From Arcobacter sp. CECT 8986 (lineage in GTDB: Bacteria > Campylobacterota > Campylobacteria > Campylobacterales > Arcobacteraceae): a stretch of 64,000 nucleotides of DNA. Shown one piece after another: positions 34,220-44,479 of the stretch. The stretch's first letter is position 1. The number at the start of each line of letters is the position of its first letter. The notes under the pieces are model-generated. The model did not search any database and had not been told where the DNA came from. It was given only the letters and a program-made list of their open reading frames with translations. The stretch spans positions 36,057-100,056 of the forward strand of contig NZ_PDKG01000008.1 in the NCBI RefSeq assembly GCF_004116725.1, written 5' to 3'. A program made the position numbers and the translations under genes.

Positions 34220-36157
34220 ATGTTGAACTTATTTAAACAAAATGTTACAGAGAGTTTTCAAAAAGAATTACTTAAAAATTATATAAATATAGAAAAAGTT
34301 CAAAAATTAATTGATGATGGCGCAAATATTCATAAACTAAATGACAAAGGACAGACTCTGCTCTTTCCTTTGGTTAAAAAAAGAAGAATTGAATCTATTA
34401 GAGTTCTAATAAAAAATGGAATTGATGTAAATCATGAAGATAACTTCGGGAAAACTGTTTTAAGTGAAGCAGTTGAACGTGGTGATGGAGTAATGATTCG
34501 ATTCTTAATTGATAATGGAGCTTCTTTAAATTATGTAAACTCTTCTGGGCGAACTCTTTTACAAGATGTTGCTTTAGAAGAAAATCACCGTGTTTTCGAT
34601 ATTTTGATGGCTTATAAACCAGATTTAAATATTGTGGATACTTATGGAAGAACTGTTTTATTTGATGCAGTTGAAGGTGGAAATCTAAAAATCATAAGAG
34701 AAGTTTTAAATAATATACAAGATCCAAATATAGTAGATGAACATGGTCAATCAGCGCTATTTTATGCAGTATTAAAAGAATCTCCTGAAGTTGCAAAATT
34801 CTTAGTTATGAATGGTGTAGATATACATATAACTGATGATAATAGAGAAAATGTTTTATTTAACGCAGTTGTAATGGGTGCTTCTAATATTGAAATAATT
34901 GAAATTTTATTAGAAAAAGGTATTAAACTAAATATTAAAAATATAAATAATGAAACTATTTTAGATGAGATATTAACAATCCTTTCACTTTTAAAAGACC
35001 CAAAACAAAATGTTGAGGGAAGGTACAAGTTTGTTAATAAATCAAGAGACTACATGAAATTAACAAGTGTTTTAATAGAACATGGACTTGCTGTAAATAG
35101 AGTAGATAGTAGTGGAAAAACTGTTTTATACAAAGAAGTAGAAAGAGAAAACTACGATACTATTGATTTTTTACTTGAATCGGGTGCTGATATAAATGCT
35201 GAAGATAAAGAGGGAAGAACTGTATTATTTGAAGCAATATTTGGTGGAATGAAAAATATCTCTATGATTGAATATCTTTTGATAAAAGGTGCAGATGTTG
35301 ACCATCGAGATATTCAAGAAAAAACTATTATTGATGAGTTATGTGAGATAATATTAGTTCAAGGAAATTATAAAAGAGCAAGTTCTAGACGATATTTAAA
35401 TATTGATGATGAAGAGGACTATTTTGCATTACTAAAAAGAATGATAAGTTATAGACCAAGACTTAATAGACCTCGTTCAAATGGAAGAACAGTAATCTTT
35501 GATATAATTACTTATAATAATTTAGATTTAGTAAAACTTTTATTTAGTGCAGGTATAGATCCAAATGTAATGGATGAAAATGGAAATACACCATTAACAC
35601 TACTTGTTGATAATGGTCTAAAAGCTAAAAAGATTAGAGATAAAGAGCAGTTTTTAGAAAGATTAGTCTATTTATTAAAATTTAGAATTGATGTGAATGT
35701 TAGAGATAAAGAAGGTCGAACTGTATATCACAAAGCAGTAATTGCTGATGATATAGAAGTAGTAGAAAAACTTTTATCAAAAAAAGCAAATCTAAATATA
35801 AAAGATAATCAAGGACGAAGTGTTTTACACCATACGCAATGGAAAGGTAATTATAAAATTGCAAGATTGTTAATAGCAGCTGGGGCTGATATTAACGCTG
35901 TTGATTATGCAGGTTTTTCAGTACTAAATTATGCTGCAATCTTTGGACACACAAAATTAGTAATTATTTTAATTGCTTCAGGTGTATTGATGTATAACTA
36001 CACAAAAAAAAGTCGTTCTGTTGCAAAATTTTTTAAAGAAAGAGAAAAAAATTTAGCAAAACTTTTAGAAGGAAATATCACTGATCCTAAAATGATTAGT
36101 GCAATAAAACAAGTAATAAGAAATCTAAGATTAGAAATACATGACGCGTTAAAATAG
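34220..36157 (+). CDS. Ankyrin-repeat protein
   Basis: This 645-residue protein is made of about 15 ankyrin repeats (for example NIVDTYGRTVLFDAVEGGN, NAEDKEGRTVLFEAIFGG, NVRDKEGRTVYHKAVIADD). The repeats are interrupted by longer inserts of about 20-30 residues. A hydrophobic helix (LVIILIASGVLMY) and a charged coiled tail follow near residue 590. No signal peptide is seen. Ankyrin repeats bind partner proteins, and this one has no catalytic domain. It lies just upstream of glmU and is separated by only 9 bp, so it is probably co-transcribed, but its role is unknown. Confidence 0.75.
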   Translation: MLNLFKQNVTESFQKELLKNYINIEKVQKLIDDGANIHKLNDKGQTLLFPLVKKRRIESIRVLIKNGIDVNHEDNFGKTVLSEAVERGDGVMIRFLIDNGASLNYVNSSGRTLLQDVALEENHRVFDILMAYKPDLNIVDTYGRTVLFDAVEGGNLKIIREVLNNIQDPNIVDEHGQSALFYAVLKESPEVAKFLVMNGVDIHITDDNRENVLFNAVVMGASNIEIIEILLEKGIKLNIKNINNETILDEILTILSLLKDPKQNVEGRYKFVNKSRDYMKLTSVLIEHGLAVNRVDSSGKTVLYKEVERENYDTIDFLLESGADINAEDKEGRTVLFEAIFGGMKNISMIEYLLIKGADVDHRDIQEKTIIDELCEIILVQGNYKRASSRRYLNIDDEEDYFALLKRMISYRPRLNRPRSNGRTVIFDIITYNNLDLVKLLFSAGIDPNVMDENGNTPLTLLVDNGLKAKKIRDKEQFLERLVYLLKFRIDVNVRDKEGRTVYHKAVIADDIEVVEKLLSKKANLNIKDNQGRSVLHHTQWKGNYKIARLLIAAGADINAVDYAGFSVLNYAAIFGHTKLVIILIASGVLMYNYTKKSRSVAKFFKEREKNLAKLLEGNITDPKMISAIKQVIRNLRLEIHDALK

Positions 36158-36166
36158 GAATAATAT

Positions 36167-37456
36167 ATGAATAAATTATCAATTATAATACTTGCAGCAG
36201 GTGCAGGTACAAGAATGAAGTCTTCAACACCAAAAGTTTTACATAAAATTTCTGGTAAACCAATGCTTTATTACTCTATAAAAGAGGCTTCAAAATTAAG
36301 TGATGATATTACAGTTGTTTTATATCATCAAGCTTCAAAAGTAAAAGAAGAAGTAGAAAAATATTTTAAAAATATAAATTTTGTAATTCAAGACCATGAA
36401 AACTATCCAGGAACTGGTGGGGCAGTTATGAATATAGAACCAAAGTATAAAAAAACATTGGTTTTAAATGCTGATATGCCATTAATTCAGTCAAAAGAGC
36501 TAGAAAAATTTAATGTAGATGCAACTATTGTAATGTCTGTTTTAAATTTAAAAGATGCAAATGGATATGGAAGAGTAATAATAAAAGATGACAAAGTTGT
36601 AAAAATTGTAGAACAAAAAGATGCAAATGAGGATGAATTAAAAGTAAATACGGCAAATGCTGGAGTTTATCTTTTTGATACAAAATTTTTAAAAGAGTAT
36701 TTACCAAAATTATCAAATGATAACGCTCAAAAAGAGTACTATATTACTGATTTAGTAGAGTTTGCAATAAATGATAACAAAGTATTAAAACCTTTAAGTG
36801 TAAATGAAGAGAATTTTAAAGGTGTAAATTCAAAATATGAATTATCTCAAGCTGAAATAATTCATCAAAATAGAATAAAAAAAGAGTTTATGCAAAATGG
36901 TGTGATTATGAGGCTGCCTGATACTATTTATATTGAAGAGGGTGTACAAATAGAAGGTGAATCAATACTTGAAAATGGTGTTAGTTTACTAGGTAGTGCA
37001 AAAATAATCAACTCTATTGTAAAAACAAATTCAGTAGTAGAAGATTCTATTTTAGATAATTCAGATGTTGGTCCAATGGCAAGAATTAGACCAAATAGCC
37101 ATTTAAAAGATACACATGTTGGAAATTTTGTAGAGACTAAAAAAGCTAAATTAAATAGCGTAAAAGCAGGACATCTTTCTTATCTTGGTGATTGTGAAAT
37201 TGATGAAGGTACAAATATAGGTGCAGGAACAATTACATGTAACTATGATGGTGTTAATAAACATAAAACAATAATTGGTAAAAATGTATTTATTGGTTCT
37301 GATACTCAACTTGTTGCTCCTGTAACTATTGAAGATGATGTTATTTTAGCAGCAGGAACTTGTGTAACAAAAAATATAAAAAAAGGTTCACTTGCAATAA
37401 ATAGAGCACCTATGAAAATAATAAAAGATTATTTTTATAAATTCTTCAAAAAGTAA
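36167..37456 (+). CDS. glmU: Bifunctional GlmU (UDP-GlcNAc synthesis)
   Basis: GlmU (429 residues) acetylates glucosamine-1-P and adds UMP, giving UDP-GlcNAc for peptidoglycan and LPS. The N-terminal [18 protein letters not shown] is the pyrophosphorylase signature. Residues about 250-429 form the left-handed beta helix with [21 protein letters not shown]. It begins the run glmU-coaBC-uppS-prepilin peptidase-LptF/G-truA, which I recall as conserved in C. jejuni. Confidence 0.96.
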   Translation: MNKLSIIILAAGAGTRMKSSTPKVLHKISGKPMLYYSIKEASKLSDDITVVLYHQASKVKEEVEKYFKNINFVIQDHENYPGTGGAVMNIEPKYKKTLVLNADMPLIQSKELEKFNVDATIVMSVLNLKDANGYGRVIIKDDKVVKIVEQKDANEDELKVNTANAGVYLFDTKFLKEYLPKLSNDNAQKEYYITDLVEFAINDNKVLKPLSVNEENFKGVNSKYELSQAEIIHQNRIKKEFMQNGVIMRLPDTIYIEEGVQIEGESILENGVSLLGSAKIINSIVKTNSVVEDSILDNSDVGPMARIRPNSHLKDTHVGNFVETKKAKLNSVKAGHLSYLGDCEIDEGTNIGAGTITCNYDGVNKHKTIIGKNVFIGSDTQLVAPVTIEDDVILAAGTCVTKNIKKGSLAINRAPMKIIKDYFYKFFKK

Positions 37457-37461
37457 AAATT

Positions 37462-38691
37462 ATGCTATTAAAAAATAAAAAAATTTTAGTTGCAGTTACT
37501 GGTTCTATTGCTATTTATAAAGCTTTAGAGTTAATTAGATTATATATAAAAGCAGGAGCAGTTGTAAAAGTTATTATGACTGATTCTGCAAAAAAATTTA
37601 TAAATCCCATAACATTTGAAGCAATTTCTCAAAATAGAGTTCTTGAAGAAAATAGTGAATCTTGGGATAAAAGTAGTGATTATAATCACATTGATATAGG
37701 AAAATGGGCAGATATTTTTGTAATTGCTCCAGCAAGTGCAAATACAATAAATAAAATAAGTAATGGAATTGCTGATAATTTATTAACTCAAACAGTATTA
37801 GCTTATCCTAAAACAAAAATTCTTTCGCCAGCTGCAAATACAAATATGATTATTAATCCTATAACTCAAAATAGTATAAAAAATCTAAAACTTGCAAACT
37901 TTAAAATTGTACATACTCAAATAAAAGAGTTAGCTTGTAAAGATGTTGGTGATGGAGCAATGGCAGAACCACAAGAGATTTTTTATGAAACAGCAAGAGA
38001 ACTTTTAAAAGATGAATATTGGAGTAATAGAGAAGTTGTTTTAAGTGGTGGAGGAACAATAGAAAAAATTGATGATGTTAGATATATCTCAAACTTTTCA
38101 TCAGGTAAAATGGCATCTTCATTAAGCCTTGCATTATATTTAAAAGGTGCAAATGTTACTTTAGTATCAACAAGAGGATATGAAAATTTACCAAACTCTA
38201 TAAATGTAATTCCTGTTCAAAGCAGTTTAGATATGTATGAGTCTTTAGTAAGTGCAATAAATATTGCCAAAAATAAGATGAATAACAACAGAAAAGCTTA
38301 TTTATTTATGGTTGCTGCTGTAAGTGATTATCTTCCTTTAAATAAAGAAGAGGGCAAATTAAAAAAAGAGTTTATTGGAAACTCTTGGGATTTGAAATTA
38401 AAGCAAAATATTGATATTTTAAATACTTTAGAAAAAAGTGAGATTATCTCAATTGGATTTAAAGCAGAAACAGATGAAACTGTTGCTTTTGAAAATGCAC
38501 AAAATATGTTAGTAAATAAAAATTTAGATGGTGTATGTTTAAATGTATTAAATGAAGAGAATACATTTGGTTCAAATAATAATAAAATAGAGTTGATTTT
38601 AAAAGACAAATCATTCTCTTTTTCTGCTTCTAAACTTGAGTTGTCTAGTGAACTTTTAAATTATTTAGAAAATGAGTTTAATGAGTATTAA
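37462..38691 (+). CDS. coaBC: Bifunctional phosphopantothenoylcysteine synthetase/decarboxylase CoaBC
   Basis: CoaBC (409 residues) makes 4'-phosphopantetheine for coenzyme A. The CoaC part (about 1-185) has GSIAIYKALELIR and the ASANTINKISNGIADNLLT segment. The CoaB part begins near residue 190 (VVLSGGGTIEKIDDVRYISNFSSGKM). Its end overlaps the start of uppS by up to 20 bp. Confidence 0.95.
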   Translation: MLLKNKKILVAVTGSIAIYKALELIRLYIKAGAVVKVIMTDSAKKFINPITFEAISQNRVLEENSESWDKSSDYNHIDIGKWADIFVIAPASANTINKISNGIADNLLTQTVLAYPKTKILSPAANTNMIINPITQNSIKNLKLANFKIVHTQIKELACKDVGDGAMAEPQEIFYETARELLKDEYWSNREVVLSGGGTIEKIDDVRYISNFSSGKMASSLSLALYLKGANVTLVSTRGYENLPNSINVIPVQSSLDMYESLVSAINIAKNKMNNNRKAYLFMVAAVSDYLPLNKEEGKLKKEFIGNSWDLKLKQNIDILNTLEKSEIISIGFKAETDETVAFENAQNMLVNKNLDGVCLNVLNEENTFGSNNNKIELILKDKSFSFSASKLELSSELLNYLENEFNEY

Positions 38692-39376
38692 TAATAAAAA
38701 ACAGTTACCAAATCATATTGCAATTATTATGGATGGAAATGGACGATGGGCAAATGAACGTGGTCTAAAAAGAACTGCTGGGCATGAAGAAGGTGCTAAA
38801 ACAGTAAGAGAAATTACAAAACATTGTAATAATATTGGAATAAAATATTTAACTTTATATGCATTTTCAACAGAAAATTGGAGTAGACCAAAACTAGAAA
38901 TTGAGTTTTTGATGAAACTTTTAGAAAAATATTTGAAAAATGAATTAAATATATATTTGGATAACAATGTAAAATTTAAAGTTATTGGAGATATTTCAAA
39001 ATTTTCAAAATCTTTACAAAAAATTATAAACAAAACAATAGAAGCTACAAAAAATGCAACAGGATTAACACAAGTATTAGCATTAAATTATGGTTCTCAA
39101 GATGAGATTCTAAGAGCAATAAAAAAGCTAAATGAAAAAGAACTTGATGTAACAAAAGAGAATTTTGAAAACTGCTTAGATACAGCAGGATTTCCTGATG
39201 TTGATTTGCTTATAAGAACAAGTGGAGAAGTAAGACTTTCAAACTACTTATTATGGCAAAATGCATATGCTGAGATGTTTTTTGTAAATACTTATTGGCC
39301 TGAGTTTTCAACTAATGAATTAGATGATATCATAAGTGATTATATAAATAGAGAGAGAAGATTTGGTGGTATTTAG
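38672..39376 (+). CDS. uppS: Undecaprenyl diphosphate synthase
   Basis: UppS (234 residues, or 231 if the second ATG at 38681 is used) makes the C55 lipid carrier for cell-wall synthesis. IAIIMDGNGRWA (catalytic Asp) and RTSGEVRLSNYLLWQ are the family signatures. It overlaps coaBC at the start and the prepilin peptidase at the end. Confidence 0.95.
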   Translation: MSLMSINNKKQLPNHIAIIMDGNGRWANERGLKRTAGHEEGAKTVREITKHCNNIGIKYLTLYAFSTENWSRPKLEIEFLMKLLEKYLKNELNIYLDNNVKFKVIGDISKFSKSLQKIINKTIEATKNATGLTQVLALNYGSQDEILRAIKKLNEKELDVTKENFENCLDTAGFPDVDLLIRTSGEVRLSNYLLWQNAYAEMFFVNTYWPEFSTNELDDIISDYINRERRFGGI

Positions 39377-40124
39377 TTTTATTTTAGGAGTTGTTTTAGG
39401 CTCTTTTTTAAATGTATTAATTTATAGACTTCCTAAAAAAATGTCACTAATAAAATCATCTTCATGCCCAAATTGCTCCCATAAAATTAGTTGGTATGAA
39501 AATATTCCATTAATTTCATATATTTTTTTGAAAGCAAAATGTTCTTCTTGTAATACATCAATTAATTATAGATATTTTTTTATAGAATTAATGTGTGGAT
39601 TATTGAGTTTATTGTTATATGTAGATTTCTCTTTTACATTAGACTTTTTTCTATTTTCTTTACTATTTTATATTTTAATAGTTCTATCATTTATTGATTT
39701 TGAGTATAAAGCTGTTCCTGATTATCTTTTATTAAGTGCATTGGTTGTTGCATTTTTTTGTACAAACTATCCATTTTTAGAAGCTTTAAAAAATGGTTGC
39801 ATTTTTGCAGGATTTTTTATACTTTTGGATTTTATTCTTAGTTTTTATATACAAAATATAAAATCAAAACTATTAAAAGATGAGAGTTTAAAGACTCAAA
39901 AAGCTTTAGGAGAAGGAGATATTCCAATTATTTGCATAATTGGAGTTATTTTAGGTCTTAAAGCAGGTATAATAGCTATATTTTTAGCAGGAGTTTTTGC
40001 TATAATACCATCAATTTATAATTTAATTTTAAAAAAAGAGACTCAAGTTGCATTTATTCCTTTTCTTGTTTTAGGATTTTTGTTTGAATTCTTTTTAAAT
40101 ATATCATCAAAGGTTTTTTCTTGA
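39363..40124 (+). CDS. pilD: Prepilin peptidase (A24 family)
   Basis: This 253-residue integral membrane protease has the cytosolic zinc-type CxxC ... CxxC domain (CPNC and CSSC, about residues 38-65). The two catalytic Asp regions SFIDFEYKAVPDYL and LGEGDIPII are present. It cleaves and methylates type IV pilin-like or pseudopilin precursors. The start is a TTG at 39363 inside the end of uppS (or GTG at 39366). Its stop shares TTGA with the start of the next gene. Confidence 0.9.
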   Translation: MVVFSFILGVVLGSFLNVLIYRLPKKMSLIKSSSCPNCSHKISWYENIPLISYIFLKAKCSSCNTSINYRYFFIELMCGLLSLLLYVDFSFTLDFFLFSLLFYILIVLSFIDFEYKAVPDYLLLSALVVAFFCTNYPFLEALKNGCIFAGFFILLDFILSFYIQNIKSKLLKDESLKTQKALGEGDIPIICIIGVILGLKAGIIAIFLAGVFAIIPSIYNLILKKETQVAFIPFLVLGFLFEFFLNISSKVFS

Positions 40125-41137
40125 AAATTAAAAGTTATTTGTATTCACAATTATCAATATCTTTTCTTCCTATTTTTTTAGGATTATATTTTATTACTTC
40201 AATTATATTTTTGGTAAAAATTGCAGCATTAACATCAGTTATTACAATTGACGCTTTTGAACTTTTAAAAATGTATGCTTACACAATGCCAAAAATCATA
40301 TTTTTTACAATGCCAATTTCATTTTTTATTTCACTTGTTATTACTTTGGCTAAACTTTCAAGTGAATATGAGTTAATAGTAGTTACATCTTTTGGTTTTG
40401 ATCCAATTAAAATTTTAAAAATATTTTTTCTTCCTACTTTTCTTTTATCAATTGCTTTGATGATTGTATCTGTTGGGCTTATTCCTAAAACAAAGTATTT
40501 AATGGATACTTTTGTTCAGAAAAAACAAAAAGAAGCAAATTTCAATATTAAAGCATCTGAGTTTGGACAAAAGTTTGGGGATTGGTTAATTTATATAGAT
40601 GAGAAAAATGGTAAAAAATATAAAAATGTAAAACTATTTAAAACACAAGATAATCTTGACCAATTTATTGTATCAAATAAAGCAGTTTTACAAAATGATG
40701 AAGGTGATTTAAATTTTATATTAATTGATGGAAAAACTTTTTATATTGAGGATAAAGAGTTAAACCAAATTGATTATAAAACAATGATTATTAATGACTC
40801 AATTGCAAGTAAAAATGAGTATAAATTTACAACTTCATATGATTATTGGAAGTATTATTTATCAAGAGGTAAAAATATTGATGATTTTACTTTTTATATT
40901 TTAACTTCAATTTTTCCAGTTATCTCTTTATTTTTAGTTGTTGCATTTGGTTATTATAACCCAAGATATGAAAAAAATAGAGCGGTTGGATTATCATTAA
41001 TTGCAGTTGTTATATATTATATAATTATAAAATATCTTACAAAAAATGTGGAATTATATTCGCTTTTCATTGCTCCTCCTGTTTGGATTTTAGCAACATA
41101 CTACTTATACACGAAATTGACAAAAAAATTATATTAA
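40121..41137 (+). CDS. LptF/LptG-family LPS export permease
   Basis: This 338-residue protein has three N-terminal and three C-terminal membrane segments around a periplasmic domain (about 130-270), as in YjgP/YjgQ (LptF/LptG). With LptB it would form the inner-membrane ABC transporter that extracts LPS or LOS. The start is a TTG at 40121, overlapping the previous stop (TTGA). Only one of the two subunits is in this window. Confidence 0.85.
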   Translation: MKIKSYLYSQLSISFLPIFLGLYFITSIIFLVKIAALTSVITIDAFELLKMYAYTMPKIIFFTMPISFFISLVITLAKLSSEYELIVVTSFGFDPIKILKIFFLPTFLLSIALMIVSVGLIPKTKYLMDTFVQKKQKEANFNIKASEFGQKFGDWLIYIDEKNGKKYKNVKLFKTQDNLDQFIVSNKAVLQNDEGDLNFILIDGKTFYIEDKELNQIDYKTMIINDSIASKNEYKFTTSYDYWKYYLSRGKNIDDFTFYILTSIFPVISLFLVVAFGYYNPRYEKNRAVGLSLIAVVIYYIIIKYLTKNVELYSLFIAPPVWILATYYLYTKLTKKLY

Positions 41138-41138
41138 A

Positions 41139-41861
41139 ATGAATACAAAATTTGTTATATCTTATGATGGTTCTTTTTATTGTGGTTCTCAAACTCAACC
41201 AAATGGTTTGAGTGTTGAGGATAAACTGCAAGAAGTCTTTAAACACTTAAATATTGATACAAAAATAGTTCTTAGTGGAAGAACAGATAAAGATGTTCAT
41301 GCCACAGGACAAGTTTTTAATTGCCAACTACCAGATTATTGGAAAGATTTAAAAAAGTTAAAAGAGATTTTAAATAGACATCTTCCTTTATCAATTAGAG
41401 TAAATAAAATAAATTTTGTAAATGAAGATTTTCACTCAAGATTTTATGCTAAAAAAAGAGTATATAGATATATAATCACTTCAAAGCCTACAACAGCATT
41501 TAACTCAAGATATGTAACTTATATAAAACATATAGATGAAAATAAAATTAAAGAGGCCATAAAACTTTTTATTGGAACTCATGATTTTGAATTTTTTCAT
41601 AAAAGAGGAAGTGACAAAGAGAATTTAGTAAGAGAAGTATTTGATGCAACTTTTTATAAATACAGAGATATTTATGTTTTTAAATTTACTGCAAATTCAT
41701 ATTTACGCTCTCAAATTAGATTGATGGTTGGATTTTTATTAAAAATAAATGAAGGTTCTTTTAGCAAAGAGGATTTATTAGTTCAATTAAATAGACAAAA
41801 GCATCTATATAAAACTCCAGCAAGTCCATATGGATTATATCTTGCGAAGGTTTACTACTAA
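41139..41861 (+). CDS. truA: tRNA pseudouridine synthase A
   Basis: TruA (240 residues) makes pseudouridine at positions 38-40 of tRNA. The LSGRTDKDVHATGQV segment contains the catalytic Asp, and FHSRFYAKKRVYRY follows. It is 1 bp downstream of the LptF/G gene, and its stop overlaps the first base of the sensor kinase gene. Confidence 0.95.
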   Translation: MNTKFVISYDGSFYCGSQTQPNGLSVEDKLQEVFKHLNIDTKIVLSGRTDKDVHATGQVFNCQLPDYWKDLKKLKEILNRHLPLSIRVNKINFVNEDFHSRFYAKKRVYRYIITSKPTTAFNSRYVTYIKHIDENKIKEAIKLFIGTHDFEFFHKRGSDKENLVREVFDATFYKYRDIYVFKFTANSYLRSQIRLMVGFLLKINEGSFSKEDLLVQLNRQKHLYKTPASPYGLYLAKVYY

Positions 41862-44425
41862 TGCTTTTTTCCAAAAAGAAGTTTAATAACTTAAGTGATA
41901 TAAAAAAACATATAATTATTACTCCTTTACTTTTTGTTCTTCTTGTTGCTACATTTTCTACTATTATTGTTTATTTGGTTTTGGATTATAAAAAAAGTAA
42001 TCAAATAGAATTACTAATTCAAAAAGATAAATATAGAACAAAAACTATTTTAAAATCTTATGTAAATGATATAAAATATAATTCAAATGCAAATTTTGAT
42101 TCAATTGAAGATAATTTAAATAGAAGTGTATTTGAAATAATTGGGCATATGAATGCATTAGATACAAATAATCACAAAGTTCAATTTACTGATATAAAAA
42201 ATGTATTAAATAAATTAGAAAAGAGTAGAAATATTGAGTTTGTTGTTTTTAATTATAAGACATATGAAATATTAAAAGGAAATAGTGTAGTTCAACATCT
42301 TCAAGAGTTGACAAACTCTAAGATGAAAAATGATTATTTTAAAACTTATATGCTACGAAATATTATTTATATGGGTGATGAAAATCTAATTTATTGGCTT
42401 GATAATGAAAGAAAAAAAATAAGACTTAGTTACTCAAAAAAAGTAGCATTTAAAAACTGGGTTATTGTTGCTTTTTCTAAAGTTGATGATATGGAAGCTT
42501 TGACAAGAAAAGCTATATTAAACTCAATAAATTCAAAAAGTAAAGCTTATGAGAATAGCTATTTTTGGTTTTATGATTATGCAAATAAATATGTTTATAA
42601 CTACTATAATCAAGGTCATAAAATAGATGAGAAAAATCTATTAAAACAAGATAGAATAAATTTCTTGAAGTATAAGAATTTAAAAGCCAAATATGATAAT
42701 GTATATAACTTTAATAAGTATCAATTTTTAGTTTCTGTAAAAAGTTTTGAGATTTATACAGATATTTCAAAGATAAAAAAAGAGTACCACACAAAACTTA
42801 TAATTTATATATTTATAATTCTTTCTATTTCAATTTTTATGATATTTATGACAACTGCTTTTGCAAGGTTTGTAAATACTTTATTTAATAGATATAACAG
42901 AAGATTAGAGACAAGAAACTCATTATATAAAAAGTGGAAAGAGAGATATGAGTTAGCAATTATTGCTTCAAATGATGGTTTATGGGATATTGATTTAGAT
43001 ACTAAGAAAATTTTCTTTTCTAATAAGTGGTTAGATATGTTTGGATATACAAGAGGAGAGATTCAAACATTTGATGATTGGTTAAATCTAATTCATACTG
43101 AAGATAGAAGAAAAGTTACTTACAAGTTCAATGAACATCTAAATGGTAAAACAGAACATTTTTTATGTGAGTATAGAATTAGAAATACAGATAATCATTA
43201 TAAGTGGATATTTGTTCGAGGTAAAGCTTTCAAAAACAATAAAAAATCAAATAGAATGTTGATGATGTCTATGGATGTTGACCAAAAAAAACGTTTAGCA
43301 GATGAATTGAATAATGTTGAAGTTCTAGTTGAGATGGGAAGAATTGTTATTTTTAAGTGGAATAATGATGAAAATCTAAGTGTTGATTATGTATCAAAAA
43401 GTATTAACTCTTATGGATATGAAATAGATGAGTTTATGAATAGTATAAACTACTTAGATATTGTATATGAAGAGGATATTGAGTCTTTAAAAGAAGAGAT
43501 AAAAGAAGCAATAGAAAACGATGATAAGTTCTTTGTGAAAGTATATAGAGTAAAAGATAAAGATGGTTCTTTAAGATGGGTATTTAATAGAACTATTTTA
43601 TTAAAAGACCACTTTGGAAAAGTAACACATTTATATGGATATATAAATGATATAACAAGAATGAAGTTAACAGAAGAAGAGTTAAAGCAAAAAATTGAAG
43701 ATGAAGTTGAAAAGAATGTTCAAAAAGATAGAATGTTAGCTCATCAAAATAAACTTGCTTCTATGGGTGAAGTATTAGGAAGTATTGCTCATCAATGGAG
43801 ACAACCTCTAAATAATATAAATCTTCTAGTTCATTTTATTAGAGATAATTATGGTAACTTTACACAAGAAGAGTTAAATGAATCTATCAAAAGTGCAAAA
43901 ATACAAATAGATTATATGTCTCAAACAATTGATGACTTTAGAAATTTTTATAAACCGACAAAAGAAAAAGAGAATTTTGATTTAAAAAAATCAATTGAGA
44001 GTTGTATAAAAATAGTAAAAGGTCAGATTGAAAAAGCAGGACTAAAAGTAAATATCGTTGGTCCAAATACTCAAATATATGGCTTTCAAAATGAGTTCCA
44101 ACAAGTAGTTGTAAATATACTAAATAATGCTAGTGAAGCTGCAATAATAAAACTAAAAGAAGAAAAGTTCTCACCTTTAATAGATATTGAAATAGCAAAT
44201 CAATCTGATAGTGTTACAATAGCTTTAAGTAATAATTGTGGTGAAGTTGATTATGAGATTTTAGAAAGAATGTTTGAGCCTTATTTTACAACTAAGTTTG
44301 AAAATCAAGGAACAGGTATTGGACTTTATATGGCCAAAACAATTATTGAAAAAAATATGAATGGACAGATAAACGTAAAAAATATCAATAATGGTGTTAA
44401 ATTTACAATTATTTTACCAATTTAA
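41861..44425 (+). CDS. PAS-domain sensor histidine kinase
   Basis: This 854-residue membrane kinase has transmembrane helices near residues 20-42 and 313-336 flanking a periplasmic sensor region. Two PAS domains follow (about 360-485 and 490-610). The H-box SIAHQWRQPLNN has the phosphorylated His near 645, and an HATPase domain reaches the end (NNASEAA; GTGIGLYMAKTIIE). HQWRQP is characteristic of the HisKA subfamily found widely in Campylobacterota. The ligand is unknown. The adjacent response regulator at 44480 is its likely partner. Confidence 0.9.
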   Translation: MLFSKKKFNNLSDIKKHIIITPLLFVLLVATFSTIIVYLVLDYKKSNQIELLIQKDKYRTKTILKSYVNDIKYNSNANFDSIEDNLNRSVFEIIGHMNALDTNNHKVQFTDIKNVLNKLEKSRNIEFVVFNYKTYEILKGNSVVQHLQELTNSKMKNDYFKTYMLRNIIYMGDENLIYWLDNERKKIRLSYSKKVAFKNWVIVAFSKVDDMEALTRKAILNSINSKSKAYENSYFWFYDYANKYVYNYYNQGHKIDEKNLLKQDRINFLKYKNLKAKYDNVYNFNKYQFLVSVKSFEIYTDISKIKKEYHTKLIIYIFIILSISIFMIFMTTAFARFVNTLFNRYNRRLETRNSLYKKWKERYELAIIASNDGLWDIDLDTKKIFFSNKWLDMFGYTRGEIQTFDDWLNLIHTEDRRKVTYKFNEHLNGKTEHFLCEYRIRNTDNHYKWIFVRGKAFKNNKKSNRMLMMSMDVDQKKRLADELNNVEVLVEMGRIVIFKWNNDENLSVDYVSKSINSYGYEIDEFMNSINYLDIVYEEDIESLKEEIKEAIENDDKFFVKVYRVKDKDGSLRWVFNRTILLKDHFGKVTHLYGYINDITRMKLTEEELKQKIEDEVEKNVQKDRMLAHQNKLASMGEVLGSIAHQWRQPLNNINLLVHFIRDNYGNFTQEELNESIKSAKIQIDYMSQTIDDFRNFYKPTKEKENFDLKKSIESCIKIVKGQIEKAGLKVNIVGPNTQIYGFQNEFQQVVVNILNNASEAAIIKLKEEKFSPLIDIEIANQSDSVTIALSNNCGEVDYEILERMFEPYFTTKFENQGTGIGLYMAKTIIEKNMNGQINVKNINNGVKFTIILPI

Positions 44426-44479
44426 AGAGCAAATTTGCTATTATAAACTTAATTTAGAGATATATTAGGATGAGATGAT

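Noticed and set aside
34762..35028. 88-codon minus-strand frame inside the ankyrin gene
   Set aside because: It is a shadow of the ankyrin coding sequence with no ribosome binding site evidence.
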